NCBI RefSeq assembly: GCF_003852715.1
Contig: NZ_RIAV01000016.1
Span: forward strand, 1 to 64,000
Direction of reading: 5' to 3'
Length of the DNA: 64,000 bases
DNA from: Ectobacillus antri
GTDB lineage: Bacteria; Bacillota; Bacilli; Bacillales; Bacillaceae_G
The notes beneath the pieces were generated by a model, which was not told where the DNA came from, ran no database searches, and worked only from the letters and a program-made list of their open reading frames with translations. The first letter of the stretch is position 1, and every line of letters starts with the position of its first letter. Shown here piece after piece: positions 8,264 to 16,906 of this stretch. A program made the position numbers and the translations under genes.

Positions 8264-9589
8264 ATGGAGTCTGTTGAATTTAGTCGGTATTTATCCATGC
8301 TGACGCTGTCGGTGCACGTGGTGTTCGCGACAGTAGGTGTTGGCGTCCCGCTTTTCATTATGATCGCACATTGGCTTGGTTTAAGGCGTGGTGATGAGCA
8401 ATATTTATTAATGGCCAAACGCTGGGCGCGCGGCTATGTAATCAGCGTTGCGGTCGGGGTTGTGACCGGTACAGCAATCGCATTGCAGCTGGCGTTATTG
8501 TGGCCAAAATTTATGGAAATGGCGGGTCAGGTAGTGGCCTTGCCGTTGTTTATGGAAACCTTTGCGTTTTTCTTTGAAGCTATTTTTCTTGGGATCTACT
8601 TGTATACGTGGAATCGCTTCAAAAATCCGAAGCATCATTTTTACTTATTAATACCTGTCGCATTAGGTGCAGGGATGTCCGCGTTGTTTATCACATCGGT
8701 GAACGCGTTTATGAACACGCCGCAGGGCTTTGCGCTTGTGGATGGCAAACTCACCAACATTCAGCCGTTACTGGCGATGTTTAACCCGGCGATGCCGACA
8801 AAGGTGGCGCATGTGCTCACATCCGCGTATATGACCGCTGCGTTTGTGCTTGCGTCAATTGCGGCTTTTCACTTGCTGCGCGGCAGTCGCAGTTCGTATC
8901 ACCGTAAGGGTCTGGCGCTGACGATGAAAATTGGTTTGGTGTTTTCAATCGCAACCGCGCTCGTTGGCGATTTATCCGGTAAATTTTTGGCAGAGTATCA
9001 GCCCGAAAAACTGGCTGCAGCTGAGTGGCATTTTGAAACAGAGGGCGAAGCACCGCTTATTTTATTTGGTACCTTAACCGAAACGAACGAAGTAAAATAC
9101 GCGATTAAAATTCCGTATGCGCTGAGCTTCCTCGTCCACAGCAATTTCTCAGGTGAGGTGAAAGGATTAAACGATATTCCAAAAGAGAATCACCCACCGC
9201 TTGTGATTCACTATTTGTTTGATGCGATGGTCACAATTGGTATTGGTTTAACGGTATTATCACTTGCCTATGTAATTGGCTTACGCAGAAATTGGCGCTT
9301 TATCCAAAACAAACTGTTCCGCATGCTGCTTGTAGCTTCCGGACCACTTGCAATGCTCGCGATTCAAGCAGGCTGGTGGTTTACAGAGGTTGGTCGTCAG
9401 CCATGGATTTTAAATGGTTTGATGAAAACAAAGGATGCTGCGACAACATCGCCCCATGTATGGCTTATGTTTATCGCGTTCGCAGTGCTATATCTCATCT
9501 TAATGATTGGTACGGGGGTTGTCCTTACACGTATGTTTAAGAAAAATCCTGCCGAGCTAGAAATGGAGAAACGGGGGATTGCGCTATGA
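8264..9589 (+). CDS. cydA: cytochrome bd quinol oxidase subunit I
   Basis: This heme-bearing subunit of cytochrome bd oxidase is a 441-residue membrane protein. It couples quinol oxidation to reduction of oxygen to water. Visible features are His18 in LSVHVVFATVG and His183 in PTKVAHVLTS (heme ligands in the family), the acidic pair METFAFFFEA around 98-106, and multiple membrane spans. The length suggests the short Q-loop form typical of Firmicutes. I start at the ATG at 8264 because the GTG at 8255 lies inside the GAGGTG ribosome site. It overlaps cydB by four bases. A Rex-like operator upstream suggests induction under low oxygen or high NADH. Confidence 0.95.
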   Translation: MESVEFSRYLSMLTLSVHVVFATVGVGVPLFIMIAHWLGLRRGDEQYLLMAKRWARGYVISVAVGVVTGTAIALQLALLWPKFMEMAGQVVALPLFMETFAFFFEAIFLGIYLYTWNRFKNPKHHFYLLIPVALGAGMSALFITSVNAFMNTPQGFALVDGKLTNIQPLLAMFNPAMPTKVAHVLTSAYMTAAFVLASIAAFHLLRGSRSSYHRKGLALTMKIGLVFSIATALVGDLSGKFLAEYQPEKLAAAEWHFETEGEAPLILFGTLTETNEVKYAIKIPYALSFLVHSNFSGEVKGLNDIPKENHPPLVIHYLFDAMVTIGIGLTVLSLAYVIGLRRNWRFIQNKLFRMLLVASGPLAMLAIQAGWWFTEVGRQPWILNGLMKTKDAATTSPHVWLMFIAFAVLYLILMIGTGVVLTRMFKKNPAELEMEKRGIAL

Positions 9590-10599
9590 CAATTGAAGTA
9601 TTAGGGATTTCAGTATTATGGCTGTTTTTGTTCGGGTATGTGATTGTTGCTTCTATCGATTTTGGCGCAGGCTTCTTTAATGCCTCCACGATTATCACGA
9701 AGCAGCATCACGTTGTAAATGCTGTTATCCAGCGTTATCTATCACCGGTGTGGGAGATTACGAATGTGTTTTTAGTGTTTTTCTTTGTCGGTATGATTGG
9801 ATTTTTCCCAAAAACGGCGTATTATTTTGGAACGGTTTTACTGATTCCAATTAGCATTTCCATTATCTTATTGGCGCTGCGCGGCAGCTACTATGCGTTT
9901 GGTACGTACGGTACGAAGGGGCATAAAGGTTATACACTTATGTACGGTGTGACAGGTGCGCTCATTCCGGCTTCGCTTTCTACTGCATTAATTATTTCTG
10001 AAGGCGGATTTGTGAAAAAAGCTACAAATGGTACTTTGTCGCTTGACTATGCAGCGTTGTTTACGAGTCCATTTGCTTGGTCGATTGTTGTGCTGAGCTT
10101 AACAAGCGTTCTCTTCATTTCAGCTAGCTTTTTGGCTTATTATTCGCATGTGGCGGAAGATAACGGTGCGCTAAAGCTGTTCCGAAAGTACACCTGGATT
10201 TGGAGCTTTCCGACGCTGATTACAGCGCTTGGCATTATCATTGAAATGAAATGGCATAATCCGGCGCATTTTGAAGGGATGCTGAATCTTTGGTGGCTCT
10301 TCCTGTTATCAGCGATTTGCTTCTTTATTAGCCTATGGCTTCTGAAAAAGCATAGCTACGGGTGGTCCTTTATATTCGTCGTGCTGCAATTTGCACTCGC
10401 ATTTTACGGCTACGGTACATCACGTTATCCATACCTGTTGTATCCGTATTTGACCATTCACGACAGCTTTACAAACCAAACGATGGCAATTGCGCTCGTT
10501 GTAGTATTTGTACTCGGTCTGCTTCTATTAATTCCAGCGTTATACCTTGTATTTAAGCTGTTTATTATGAACAAGCCATATATTAAAAAAGGAAACTAG
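9586..10599 (+). CDS. cydB: cytochrome bd quinol oxidase subunit II
   Basis: The 337-residue integral membrane partner of CydA has the characteristic start in which a first helix leads into ASIDFGAGFF, a conserved CydB segment. About eight or nine hydrophobic spans follow. The ATG overlaps the cydA stop (ATGA type), which implies translational coupling. The next gene, cydS, begins 11 bases after the stop. Confidence 0.95.
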   Translation: MTIEVLGISVLWLFLFGYVIVASIDFGAGFFNASTIITKQHHVVNAVIQRYLSPVWEITNVFLVFFFVGMIGFFPKTAYYFGTVLLIPISISIILLALRGSYYAFGTYGTKGHKGYTLMYGVTGALIPASLSTALIISEGGFVKKATNGTLSLDYAALFTSPFAWSIVVLSLTSVLFISASFLAYYSHVAEDNGALKLFRKYTWIWSFPTLITALGIIIEMKWHNPAHFEGMLNLWWLFLLSAICFFISLWLLKKHSYGWSFIFVVLQFALAFYGYGTSRYPYLLYPYLTIHDSFTNQTMAIALVVVFVLGLLLLIPALYLVFKLFIMNKPYIKKGN

Positions 10600-10610
10600 G
10601 AGGCAGTACT

Positions 10611-10718
10611 ATGCATGAATTTCTCTTATTTTATGCGCCTTTTCTCATCGTAATTGCGGCGGCAGCTGCTTCGTTTTGGATCGCGGCGCAAGGTGGAAAG
10701 GTTGAGGAAATAGAATGA
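10611..10718 (+). CDS. cydS: CydS-like small subunit of cytochrome bd
   Basis: This is a 35-residue single-span protein starting MHEFLLFYAPFLIVIAAAAA. A strong AGGAGG site precedes the ATG at 10611, and the stop overlaps the cydD start (ATGA). Position, size and one-helix layout match CydS, the 33-residue third subunit seen in the Geobacillus cytochrome bd structure. The MxxFLxxYAP start resembles that peptide from memory. Its proposed role is to stabilise the heme-bearing subunit. Gene finders with a length cut-off would miss it. Confidence 0.8.
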   Translation: MHEFLLFYAPFLIVIAAAAASFWIAAQGGKVEEIE

Positions 10719-12466
10719 AGCACCTGCAAGCATTTGCGCGCCGGCAAAAGGCGCTTTACTATACATTATTTGCTTTAGCGATCGGAATGGGCGGGGCAAT
10801 CATTGCACAGGCGTACTTCATTGTATCTGTTGTAGATAAGCTGTTTTTGCAAAAGCAAGATTTCGCAGCTGTTGTGCCGATGCTCGGGGCGCTGCTGCTT
10901 GCGTTATTGCTTAGGACGTTCTTTTCCTATAGCACCAATCGAATTGGCATTCGTATGGCGGCATTGGCGAAAAATGATTATCGGAAACGATTGCTAGAGG
11001 CAGTATCCGATCAATCGCTATTATCGTCCTACGAAGGACAATCTGGTCAAAAGGTAAGCTTGTTGCTAGATACGGTGGATGAACTCGATAGCTTTTTCAG
11101 CAAATATATGCCACAGCGCATGGTATCTAGTGTTGTGGCTGTTATGATTATTATCGCGCTGTTTACGCAGCACTATATTTCGGCACTCATTGTGCTGGCG
11201 ACAGCACCGTTCATTCCTATGTTTATGGCGATTATTGGCCGCTCAACGCAGCAAAAGGCGGAGGAGAAGCTTGCGAACTTAAACGCTTTTTCGGGCCGCT
11301 TTTTAGATACACTGCAGGGGCTTGTGAGTTTGCGTTTATATGGACGCTCTGGTCATTATAAAGAGCTTATTCGAACGAGCAGTATTCAGTTTCGTGACTC
11401 AACGATGAGCATTTTAAAAATTGCTTTTACATCAGCATTTATGCTTGAATTTATCTCCATGCTCAGCATCGGACTTGTTGCACTTGAGCTCTGTCTGCGC
11501 CTTGTGGTCTTTAAAAGCATTGATTTTTTCCCGGCGTTTTTCATTTTGCTGTTGGTGCCAGAATTTTATCAGCTCTTAAAGGATCTTGGCAGCGCTTTTC
11601 ATGCTGGCCGAAGCAGTAGCGGTGCCGCAGCGAAGGTAGAGGAAGGGCTGCTAGTGCAAGAGGCAAAAGCGTGGGGTGATGCATCGCTTGCGAAAGGACC
11701 GGTTCATATTACACTCAGCAATGTCTCCTTTTCCTACGGTGACAAAATGATTTTACAAGATATTAACACCGTTTTGCCGTCTGTCGGGCAGGTCGCCCTT
11801 GTCGGAAAAAGCGGAGCGGGGAAAACGACGCTGCTGCATATCATTGCGGGGTTACTAGAAACAGAAGGTGTTACGGTAAACGGCAAAGACCGCTTTGCTT
11901 ATAAAGAACAAGACTGGCTCCGGCACATCAGCTATATTACCCAGCAGCCGTATTTGTTCGCTGGTACAATTGCTGAAAACATTGCACTTGGTCTCGATGT
12001 GACCCGTGCTGACATCGAGGAAGCGGCGCAAAAGGCAAATATTGCTTCGATGATACGATCGCTGCCGGACGGCTACGACACGGTCATTGGTGAAGGTGGA
12101 CGCGGCTTATCAGGCGGAGAAAAGCAGCGTATTGCGATTGCGCGTGCGTTTTTGCGCAAATCGTCTGTCGTGCTGCTTGACGAACCAACATCAGGTCTTG
12201 ATATCAAAACAGAGCATGTTCTGCAGGAGGCCATTGCGGCGTTGGCCGAAACGGCGCTTGTCGTAACCGTGGCGCATCGCTTGCCGACCATTCGCCGCGC
12301 CGATAAAGTGCTGTTTATTCATAATGGCACAATAGCGGCAGAAGGAACGCATGAAGAATTATATGAAACAGAAGCATATCAAGCTCTATTTACAAGACAA
12401 GGAGGCGGAACAGATGAACGAGCTACTGCAGATTGTGCGTATGATGCTCCGGGAAAAACGGGATAG
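10715..12466 (+). CDS. cydD: thiol reductant ABC exporter subunit CydD (cydC in B. subtilis naming)
   Basis: This 583-residue half ABC transporter has six N-terminal membrane spans followed by an ATPase domain: Walker A GKSGAGKTT near residue 365, signature LSGGEKQR near 465, Walker B SSVVLLDEPTSGLD. With CydC it forms the heterodimer that exports cysteine or glutathione and is needed for cytochrome bd assembly. The gene overlaps cydS at its start and cydC at its end by 53 bases. Confidence 0.92.
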   Translation: MKHLQAFARRQKALYYTLFALAIGMGGAIIAQAYFIVSVVDKLFLQKQDFAAVVPMLGALLLALLLRTFFSYSTNRIGIRMAALAKNDYRKRLLEAVSDQSLLSSYEGQSGQKVSLLLDTVDELDSFFSKYMPQRMVSSVVAVMIIIALFTQHYISALIVLATAPFIPMFMAIIGRSTQQKAEEKLANLNAFSGRFLDTLQGLVSLRLYGRSGHYKELIRTSSIQFRDSTMSILKIAFTSAFMLEFISMLSIGLVALELCLRLVVFKSIDFFPAFFILLLVPEFYQLLKDLGSAFHAGRSSSGAAAKVEEGLLVQEAKAWGDASLAKGPVHITLSNVSFSYGDKMILQDINTVLPSVGQVALVGKSGAGKTTLLHIIAGLLETEGVTVNGKDRFAYKEQDWLRHISYITQQPYLFAGTIAENIALGLDVTRADIEEAAQKANIASMIRSLPDGYDTVIGEGGRGLSGGEKQRIAIARAFLRKSSVVLLDEPTSGLDIKTEHVLQEAIAALAETALVVTVAHRLPTIRRADKVLFIHNGTIAAEGTHEELYETEAYQALFTRQGGGTDERATADCAYDAPGKTG

Positions 12467-14108
12467 CATATTGTCTATCGTATTTGGTTATATCGCCGGT
12501 GTAGTGGCGGTCGGACTGTTTGCGGCCAACGGCTATTTAATTGCACAGGCAGCATTAACACCGCCTCTTTATGTCTTAATTGGGATGGTCGTTGTCGTCA
12601 AGCTCGGCAGCATACTGCGCGCGGCAAGCCGCTACGGGGAGCGCTACTTTTCACACCGCGCTACGTTTACGATGCTCGGTGAACTGCGCGTGCACTTTTT
12701 TGAAACATTGTCTGCTATGATGCCAAGCAGCCTGCAGCGTTACCGAAGCGGCGATTTATTGTCACGCATCGTCGGTGATGTGGAAAGTATGCAAAATGTG
12801 TTTTTGCGTGTCGTGTATCCGCCGCTGGTCATGGTGACGGTGTTTCTCAGCACGATTGTATTTGTCTCCTTTTACTCCTTAGCTGTGGTCGTACTGCTTA
12901 CAATCGGTCTAATAGGAACGGGTCTTATCGTGCCGGCCTGGTTTGCATATCGCCGGCGCGGGCAAAGCGGCAACATTCGCGAAACGCGCGCCGCTTTGGC
13001 AACGGAAACGACCGAATGGCTACAGGGCTTTCGAGAGCTGAAAATTCACGGGCAATTGGGAGATAAGAAGGCGCAGCTGCTCGCTGCATCGAACACGTAT
13101 ATCACTGAGCAAGCCAACGCAGAACAAGAAACGATAAAAGCACATGCCGTGAATACTGTCATGTCATCGCTCATTGTGTGGGCTGTGCTTGCGGTCAGTG
13201 GCTTTTTGGTGGCAGGCGGTGAGCTGGACGGACTATTTCTTGCTATGCTTGTGATGATCAGTCTTACTGTGTTTGACCATGCCGCCCCGATGGCTGCGCT
13301 CCCGCTCTATTATGAAGAAAGCGAACAGGCGGCAAAACGTTTAAAAGCAGTAACAGAGGAAGCAAAGCGAACGCTACAAAACACATTACCAGGCGGTAAT
13401 ATTACCTTTTCTGATGTGAGTTATACCTTCCCCGGTGACTTCCGCCCGGCGCTTCGTGACGTAAGTTTCTGTGTGCCAGCCGGATCGAAAACAGCAATCG
13501 TCGGTGCGAGTGGGTCTGGGAAATCGACAATCGCAAAGCTCCTTTTAAAGCTGGCAGAACCGGATAGCGGAAGCATTGTTATTGGTGAAACACCGCTTGC
13601 TAATGTCACAAGCGAAGCAGTCTGGGCGCGCGCGAAGGTTGTATTGCAGGAAAATCACTTTTTTGCTGGTACGATTGAGGAAAACCTGTTGTGTGATAAC
13701 CCTGAAAATGTTCGTTCACTGCTCGAAGCAGTCGGGTTGCCGCACTTTGCGCCTTCGTCTGCCGTACAAGAAAAAGGAAGTAATTTATCTGGCGGCGAAA
13801 AACAGCGCCTTGCGATGGCGCGGGCCATCTGTAAAAGCGGCGATCTATGGATTCTGGACGAACCAACGTCTTCCCTTGATGACATGACCGAGCAGCGTAT
13901 TTATGATCTACTGACGCAGCACGCAAAGACTGATACAGTGCTGCTCATTAGCCACCGCCTCGAAGGCTTGCAGCATATGGATCAGATCATCGTTATGGAT
14001 GAGGGGCGTATTGTTGAATCCGGTACGTTTGCGGAGCTCATGAACAAGCAGGGTGTATTTTATGAATTAAAACAGATTGAAAGCAATATGATTGGAGCAA
14101 AGCCGTGA
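12414..14108 (+). CDS. cydC: thiol reductant ABC exporter subunit CydC (cydD in B. subtilis naming)
   Basis: This second half-transporter has 564 residues: six membrane spans, then an ATPase with Walker A GASGSGKST near residue 363, signature LSGGEKQR near 458 and Walker B LWILDEPTSSLD. The frame is open from 12351, but an AGGAGG site places the start at the ATG at 12414 (MNELLQIVRM). It is the last gene of the cyd operon and is followed by a terminator. Confidence 0.92.
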   Translation: MNELLQIVRMMLREKRDSILSIVFGYIAGVVAVGLFAANGYLIAQAALTPPLYVLIGMVVVVKLGSILRAASRYGERYFSHRATFTMLGELRVHFFETLSAMMPSSLQRYRSGDLLSRIVGDVESMQNVFLRVVYPPLVMVTVFLSTIVFVSFYSLAVVVLLTIGLIGTGLIVPAWFAYRRRGQSGNIRETRAALATETTEWLQGFRELKIHGQLGDKKAQLLAASNTYITEQANAEQETIKAHAVNTVMSSLIVWAVLAVSGFLVAGGELDGLFLAMLVMISLTVFDHAAPMAALPLYYEESEQAAKRLKAVTEEAKRTLQNTLPGGNITFSDVSYTFPGDFRPALRDVSFCVPAGSKTAIVGASGSGKSTIAKLLLKLAEPDSGSIVIGETPLANVTSEAVWARAKVVLQENHFFAGTIEENLLCDNPENVRSLLEAVGLPHFAPSSAVQEKGSNLSGGEKQRLAMARAICKSGDLWILDEPTSSLDDMTEQRIYDLLTQHAKTDTVLLISHRLEGLQHMDQIIVMDEGRIVESGTFAELMNKQGVFYELKQIESNMIGAKP

Positions 14109-14128
14109 CGAAGTGTCACGGCTTTTTC
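14101..14128. terminator. terminator of the cyd operon
   Basis: The hairpin GCCGTGAC-GAAGT-GTCACGGC followed by TTTTT overlaps the cydC stop codon. It sits between convergent genes. Confidence 0.85.
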
Positions 14129-14130
14129 AA

Positions 14131-14673
14131 TTACTTCCGTAGTCTGCGCCATGTGATAAACAGCAGCACAACTGCCAGCGCCGTAACAATCACCTTGCCC
14201 TCCCATGTCCAATTGATGACCTGATAGACGGAATACCCTTCAATGAGAAGTGCCGGCACTTTGCCAAGCGAGCTTGCGACCGCAAAGACGAGCAACGAGA
14301 CGCGGCCGATTGCGGCAACGAACGTGACTAAACCAGACGGTACGAAGGGCAAAAGCCGCAGAGCAAGAATGAGGGAAAAGGCTTCTCTGTCTTGTGCTCT
14401 GAGAAGCTTTTGCACCTTCGGATGAGAAAGCTTGCGTTCTGTCATGCTGCGAAAGCCTTTGCGGTATAAATAGAACGCCACAACCGCACCGGCTGCTTCG
14501 CCGATAAATGAAAGAAGCAAGCCTTCCCAAAGCCCGAATACAGCGAGATTAGCCGCTGTCAAAAATACGCTCGGCACCACGCCAAGCACGCTGATGAGGA
14601 TATTGATGAGAATGCTTAGTAAAAAAGCGATTTGTTCATAGGTAGTAAAAAGTTCTGTGATGTATTGCTGCAA
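14131..14673 (-). CDS. TVP38/TMEM64 (VTT domain) membrane protein
   Basis: The 180-residue membrane protein carries the VTT/SNARE-associated domain. It shows a glycine-rich GLWEGLLLSFIGEAAGAVVA segment and the LRLLPFVPSGLVTFVAA motif conserved in the DedA/TVP38 superfamily. Members are thought to scramble or translocate lipids; the function of this one is not known. The start at 14673 follows AGGAGG. Confidence 0.85.
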   Translation of the reverse strand: MQQYITELFTTYEQIAFLLSILINILISVLGVVPSVFLTAANLAVFGLWEGLLLSFIGEAAGAVVAFYLYRKGFRSMTERKLSHPKVQKLLRAQDREAFSLILALRLLPFVPSGLVTFVAAIGRVSLLVFAVASSLGKVPALLIEGYSVYQVINWTWEGKVIVTALAVVLLFITWRRLRK

Positions 14674-14694
14674 GTAGGAACCTCCTTCTAAATA

Positions 14695-14934
14695 CTAGCG
14701 CAGTAAAAGCAGTGCGAGAACGAATAAGCAGGGGATGTGACTGTATACATAAAGTCGTTTGTCTACATTTCGCAGCACATGGGTAAAAAGCAGTGCGAAG
14801 GCGATGGCGCCAAATACAGGCAATAAGGCAGATACCGTACTTTCCGTTATGAGTACGATACTAGGCTTCCAGATAAAAATATATAATAACATATAAAACA
14901 AAGCGTTGAACAAGGTATATTGGATAAGCTTCAC
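14695..14934 (-). CDS. small hydrophobic membrane protein
   Basis: This 79-residue protein has about three hydrophobic segments and starts at a GTG (14934) behind an AGGGGG site. The frame is open further upstream, but that stretch (YRLVKTFVRSYEKS and so on) overlaps the convergent sequence behind benE and lacks a ribosome site. I recognise no family. It may be co-transcribed with the VTT protein 22 bases downstream. Confidence 0.55.
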   Translation of the reverse strand: MKLIQYTLFNALFYMLLYIFIWKPSIVLITESTVSALLPVFGAIAFALLFTHVLRNVDKRLYVYSHIPCLFVLALLLLR

Positions 14935-14969
14935 ACAGAACCCCCTGTTAAAAATGTAATTTATATCCA

Positions 14970-16157
14970 TTATACAACTTTTTTCATAGGAGCGTACAAA
15001 CGTTTTGACCAAACGGTATGCACACAAATTCCTGCAAGTAAGCCCCAAAACGCCGAACCAATGCCAAACGCTGTAACACCGGAAGCTGTCACAAGGAAGG
15101 TGATCAGTGCGCTTTCTTTTTGGCTGCCCTCCATCGCCTGCGCGAGACTAGAACTGATAGATGGAAGAAGCGCGAGACCGCCAATCACCAGAATAAGTTC
15201 CCTTGGAAAAGCGCTAAAAAAGGAGGTGATGGTTGCGCCGCCAAAGCCGTACAACACATAAAGAACACCAGCCGCCATACCAGCGATATACCGCTTATTT
15301 TTATCGGGATGCGCTTCTTCTCCGGTACAAATTGCCGCGGTGATGGCAGCGATATTAAGACCGTGCGAGCCAAACGGTGCGAGAAGCAGGGAAGCGATGC
15401 CGGTGACCGAAATGAGCGGACTTGCGGGTGTGTTGTAGCCGCTTGCCCGCAAAACGCCGATACCGGTCGCATTTTGCGCCGTCATCGTGACGATGCAAAG
15501 TGGAAGGGCGAGCCCGATTAGTGCATCTAGTGAAAAGGTCGGCATGGTGAAAACCGGATGAACGGGGCTGACGGTTACATCATGCAAATGAAAACGTCCA
15601 AAGCCGGCAGCAAAGCTAATGCCAACGAGGAGCGTCAAAATGACTGCATAGCGCGGCAGCCAGCGTTTTGTCAGCACGTATACGAGAATCATCGGCACAA
15701 CAAGAGCAGGGAAGGAGCCGATGGACACAAAGACATCGAGTCCGAACTGCAAAAGAACACCGGCGAGCATTGCTGAGATGATTGCCATCGGAATGCGGTT
15801 CATTAGCTTTTCAAAGATACCGGTAATACCTAGTATCGTAATGATCACAGCTGATATGAAAAAAGCACCGATGGCTTCACTGTAGGAATACTGCGCCCAG
15901 CCAGATACAAGCAGCACAGCGCCAGGCGTTGACCACGCCGTTAGCACAGGCACACGGTAATACATGCTGAGAAAAAAGGATGTAATGCCGCAGCCTAAGG
16001 AAATGGCCCAGATCCAAGAGGAAAGCTGCGCGTGATTTAGTCCGGCAAGTTCCGCCGCTTGAAAAATAATTAACAGTGGTCCGGCATAGCCAACCATCGT
16101 TGCCACGAATGCGGCGGTAAGTGCAGATGCCGATATATCGCGCTTATACATCGCCAT
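14970..16157 (-). CDS. BenE-family benzoate/H+ symporter-like transporter
   Basis: The 395-residue membrane protein has about 12 spans. The N-terminal segment VGYAGPLLIIFQAAELAGL and the TAWSTPGAVLLV motif are typical of the BenE/YdcO family of benzoate:proton symporters. The true substrate cannot be read from sequence. Its start overlaps the end of the XRE-cupin regulator gene by 14 bases, so the two are co-transcribed and the regulator probably controls the transporter. Confidence 0.88.
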   Translation of the reverse strand: MAMYKRDISASALTAAFVATMVGYAGPLLIIFQAAELAGLNHAQLSSWIWAISLGCGITSFFLSMYYRVPVLTAWSTPGAVLLVSGWAQYSYSEAIGAFFISAVIITILGITGIFEKLMNRIPMAIISAMLAGVLLQFGLDVFVSIGSFPALVVPMILVYVLTKRWLPRYAVILTLLVGISFAAGFGRFHLHDVTVSPVHPVFTMPTFSLDALIGLALPLCIVTMTAQNATGIGVLRASGYNTPASPLISVTGIASLLLAPFGSHGLNIAAITAAICTGEEAHPDKNKRYIAGMAAGVLYVLYGFGGATITSFFSAFPRELILVIGGLALLPSISSSLAQAMEGSQKESALITFLVTASGVTAFGIGSAFWGLLAGICVHTVWSKRLYAPMKKVV

Positions 16158-16701
16158 AATGCATCACCACCTGAATCACAGCTTCGTCGTCTCCAGCGTT
16201 ATGATAGGAATGCGGTACGTTGCCAGCGAAGCGGATCGCTTCACCTGCCTCAAGTGTGTACGCTTGGTCATCAATACGAATTTGAAAGGTACCAGACGTG
16301 ACTGTAATATGCTCGTGCACGCCCTCGTTATGCGGCGTAGAACGGTAAGAAGAGCCTGCTTTCAAGATAATCGTGAAGATTTCAATTTGTGTTTGCGGGT
16401 CAAAGGGAAACAGCACATACACCAGGCAATTGCCGTTGTCCTCTGTAATATCCGGTGCACTTTTACGATGTACAACAGATACCGACCCATTATCCTCCTG
16501 CAGCAGTGAAGAAAATGAAACATGCAGCCCCGTCGCAATTTTCCAGAGCGTCGTCACGGTCGGCTGCGTCTCGCCTCGCTCAATTTGATGCAGCATCCCC
16601 TTACTAACACCCGTCATTTCCGCTGTTTTATCCAAACTCCAGCCGCGCTGTGCGCGCAGTCGCTTTACGTTTTGCCCAACGGTGATATGTATAGTATACA
16701 A
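16144..16701 (-). CDS. XRE-type regulator with C-terminal cupin domain
   Basis: The 185-residue regulator has a helix-turn-helix (VGQNVKRLRAQRGWSLDKTA) at residues 7-60 and a cupin sensor domain (HNEGVHEHITVTSGTF, EAGEAIRFAG) in the C-terminal half. I place the start at the TTG at 16701, eight bases after AAGGAGG. The longer ATG start at 16752 would put that ribosome site inside the coding region. The promoter probably lies in TATGATATATTATAC just upstream. It is coupled to the BenE-like transporter gene. Confidence 0.85.
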   Translation of the reverse strand: MYTIHITVGQNVKRLRAQRGWSLDKTAEMTGVSKGMLHQIERGETQPTVTTLWKIATGLHVSFSSLLQEDNGSVSVVHRKSAPDITEDNGNCLVYVLFPFDPQTQIEIFTIILKAGSSYRSTPHNEGVHEHITVTSGTFQIRIDDQAYTLEAGEAIRFAGNVPHSYHNAGDDEAVIQVVMHYGDV

Positions 16702-16754
16702 AACGAAAACCTCCTTTTTGTATAATATATCATATATTTTGTGCGTATGCATAA

Positions 16755-16782
16755 AAAAGAACCGTTATAAGCAACGGTTCTG
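16755..16782. terminator. hairpin upstream of the XRE gene
   Basis: AGAACCGTT-ATAAGC-AACGGTTCT forms a perfect stem between the IS element and the XRE gene. It could terminate transcription from the plus strand, or could be left from an interrupted neighbour. Confidence 0.5.
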
Positions 16783-16906
16783 TTATACCTTCAACAAACC
16801 TTTTCTTGACAACTCCCCATGCCTAAAGGCAGGGGATTCTTGGGTAGTAACTCCTATCGGAATCAAATTTACCAAGCTATCCCTCCCTGTCCGAGAGTTT
16901 AGTTAC

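Noticed and set aside
13606-13926. Long minus-strand frames inside cydC
   Set aside because: They are shadows of a strongly coding plus-strand ATPase domain, with no start signals.
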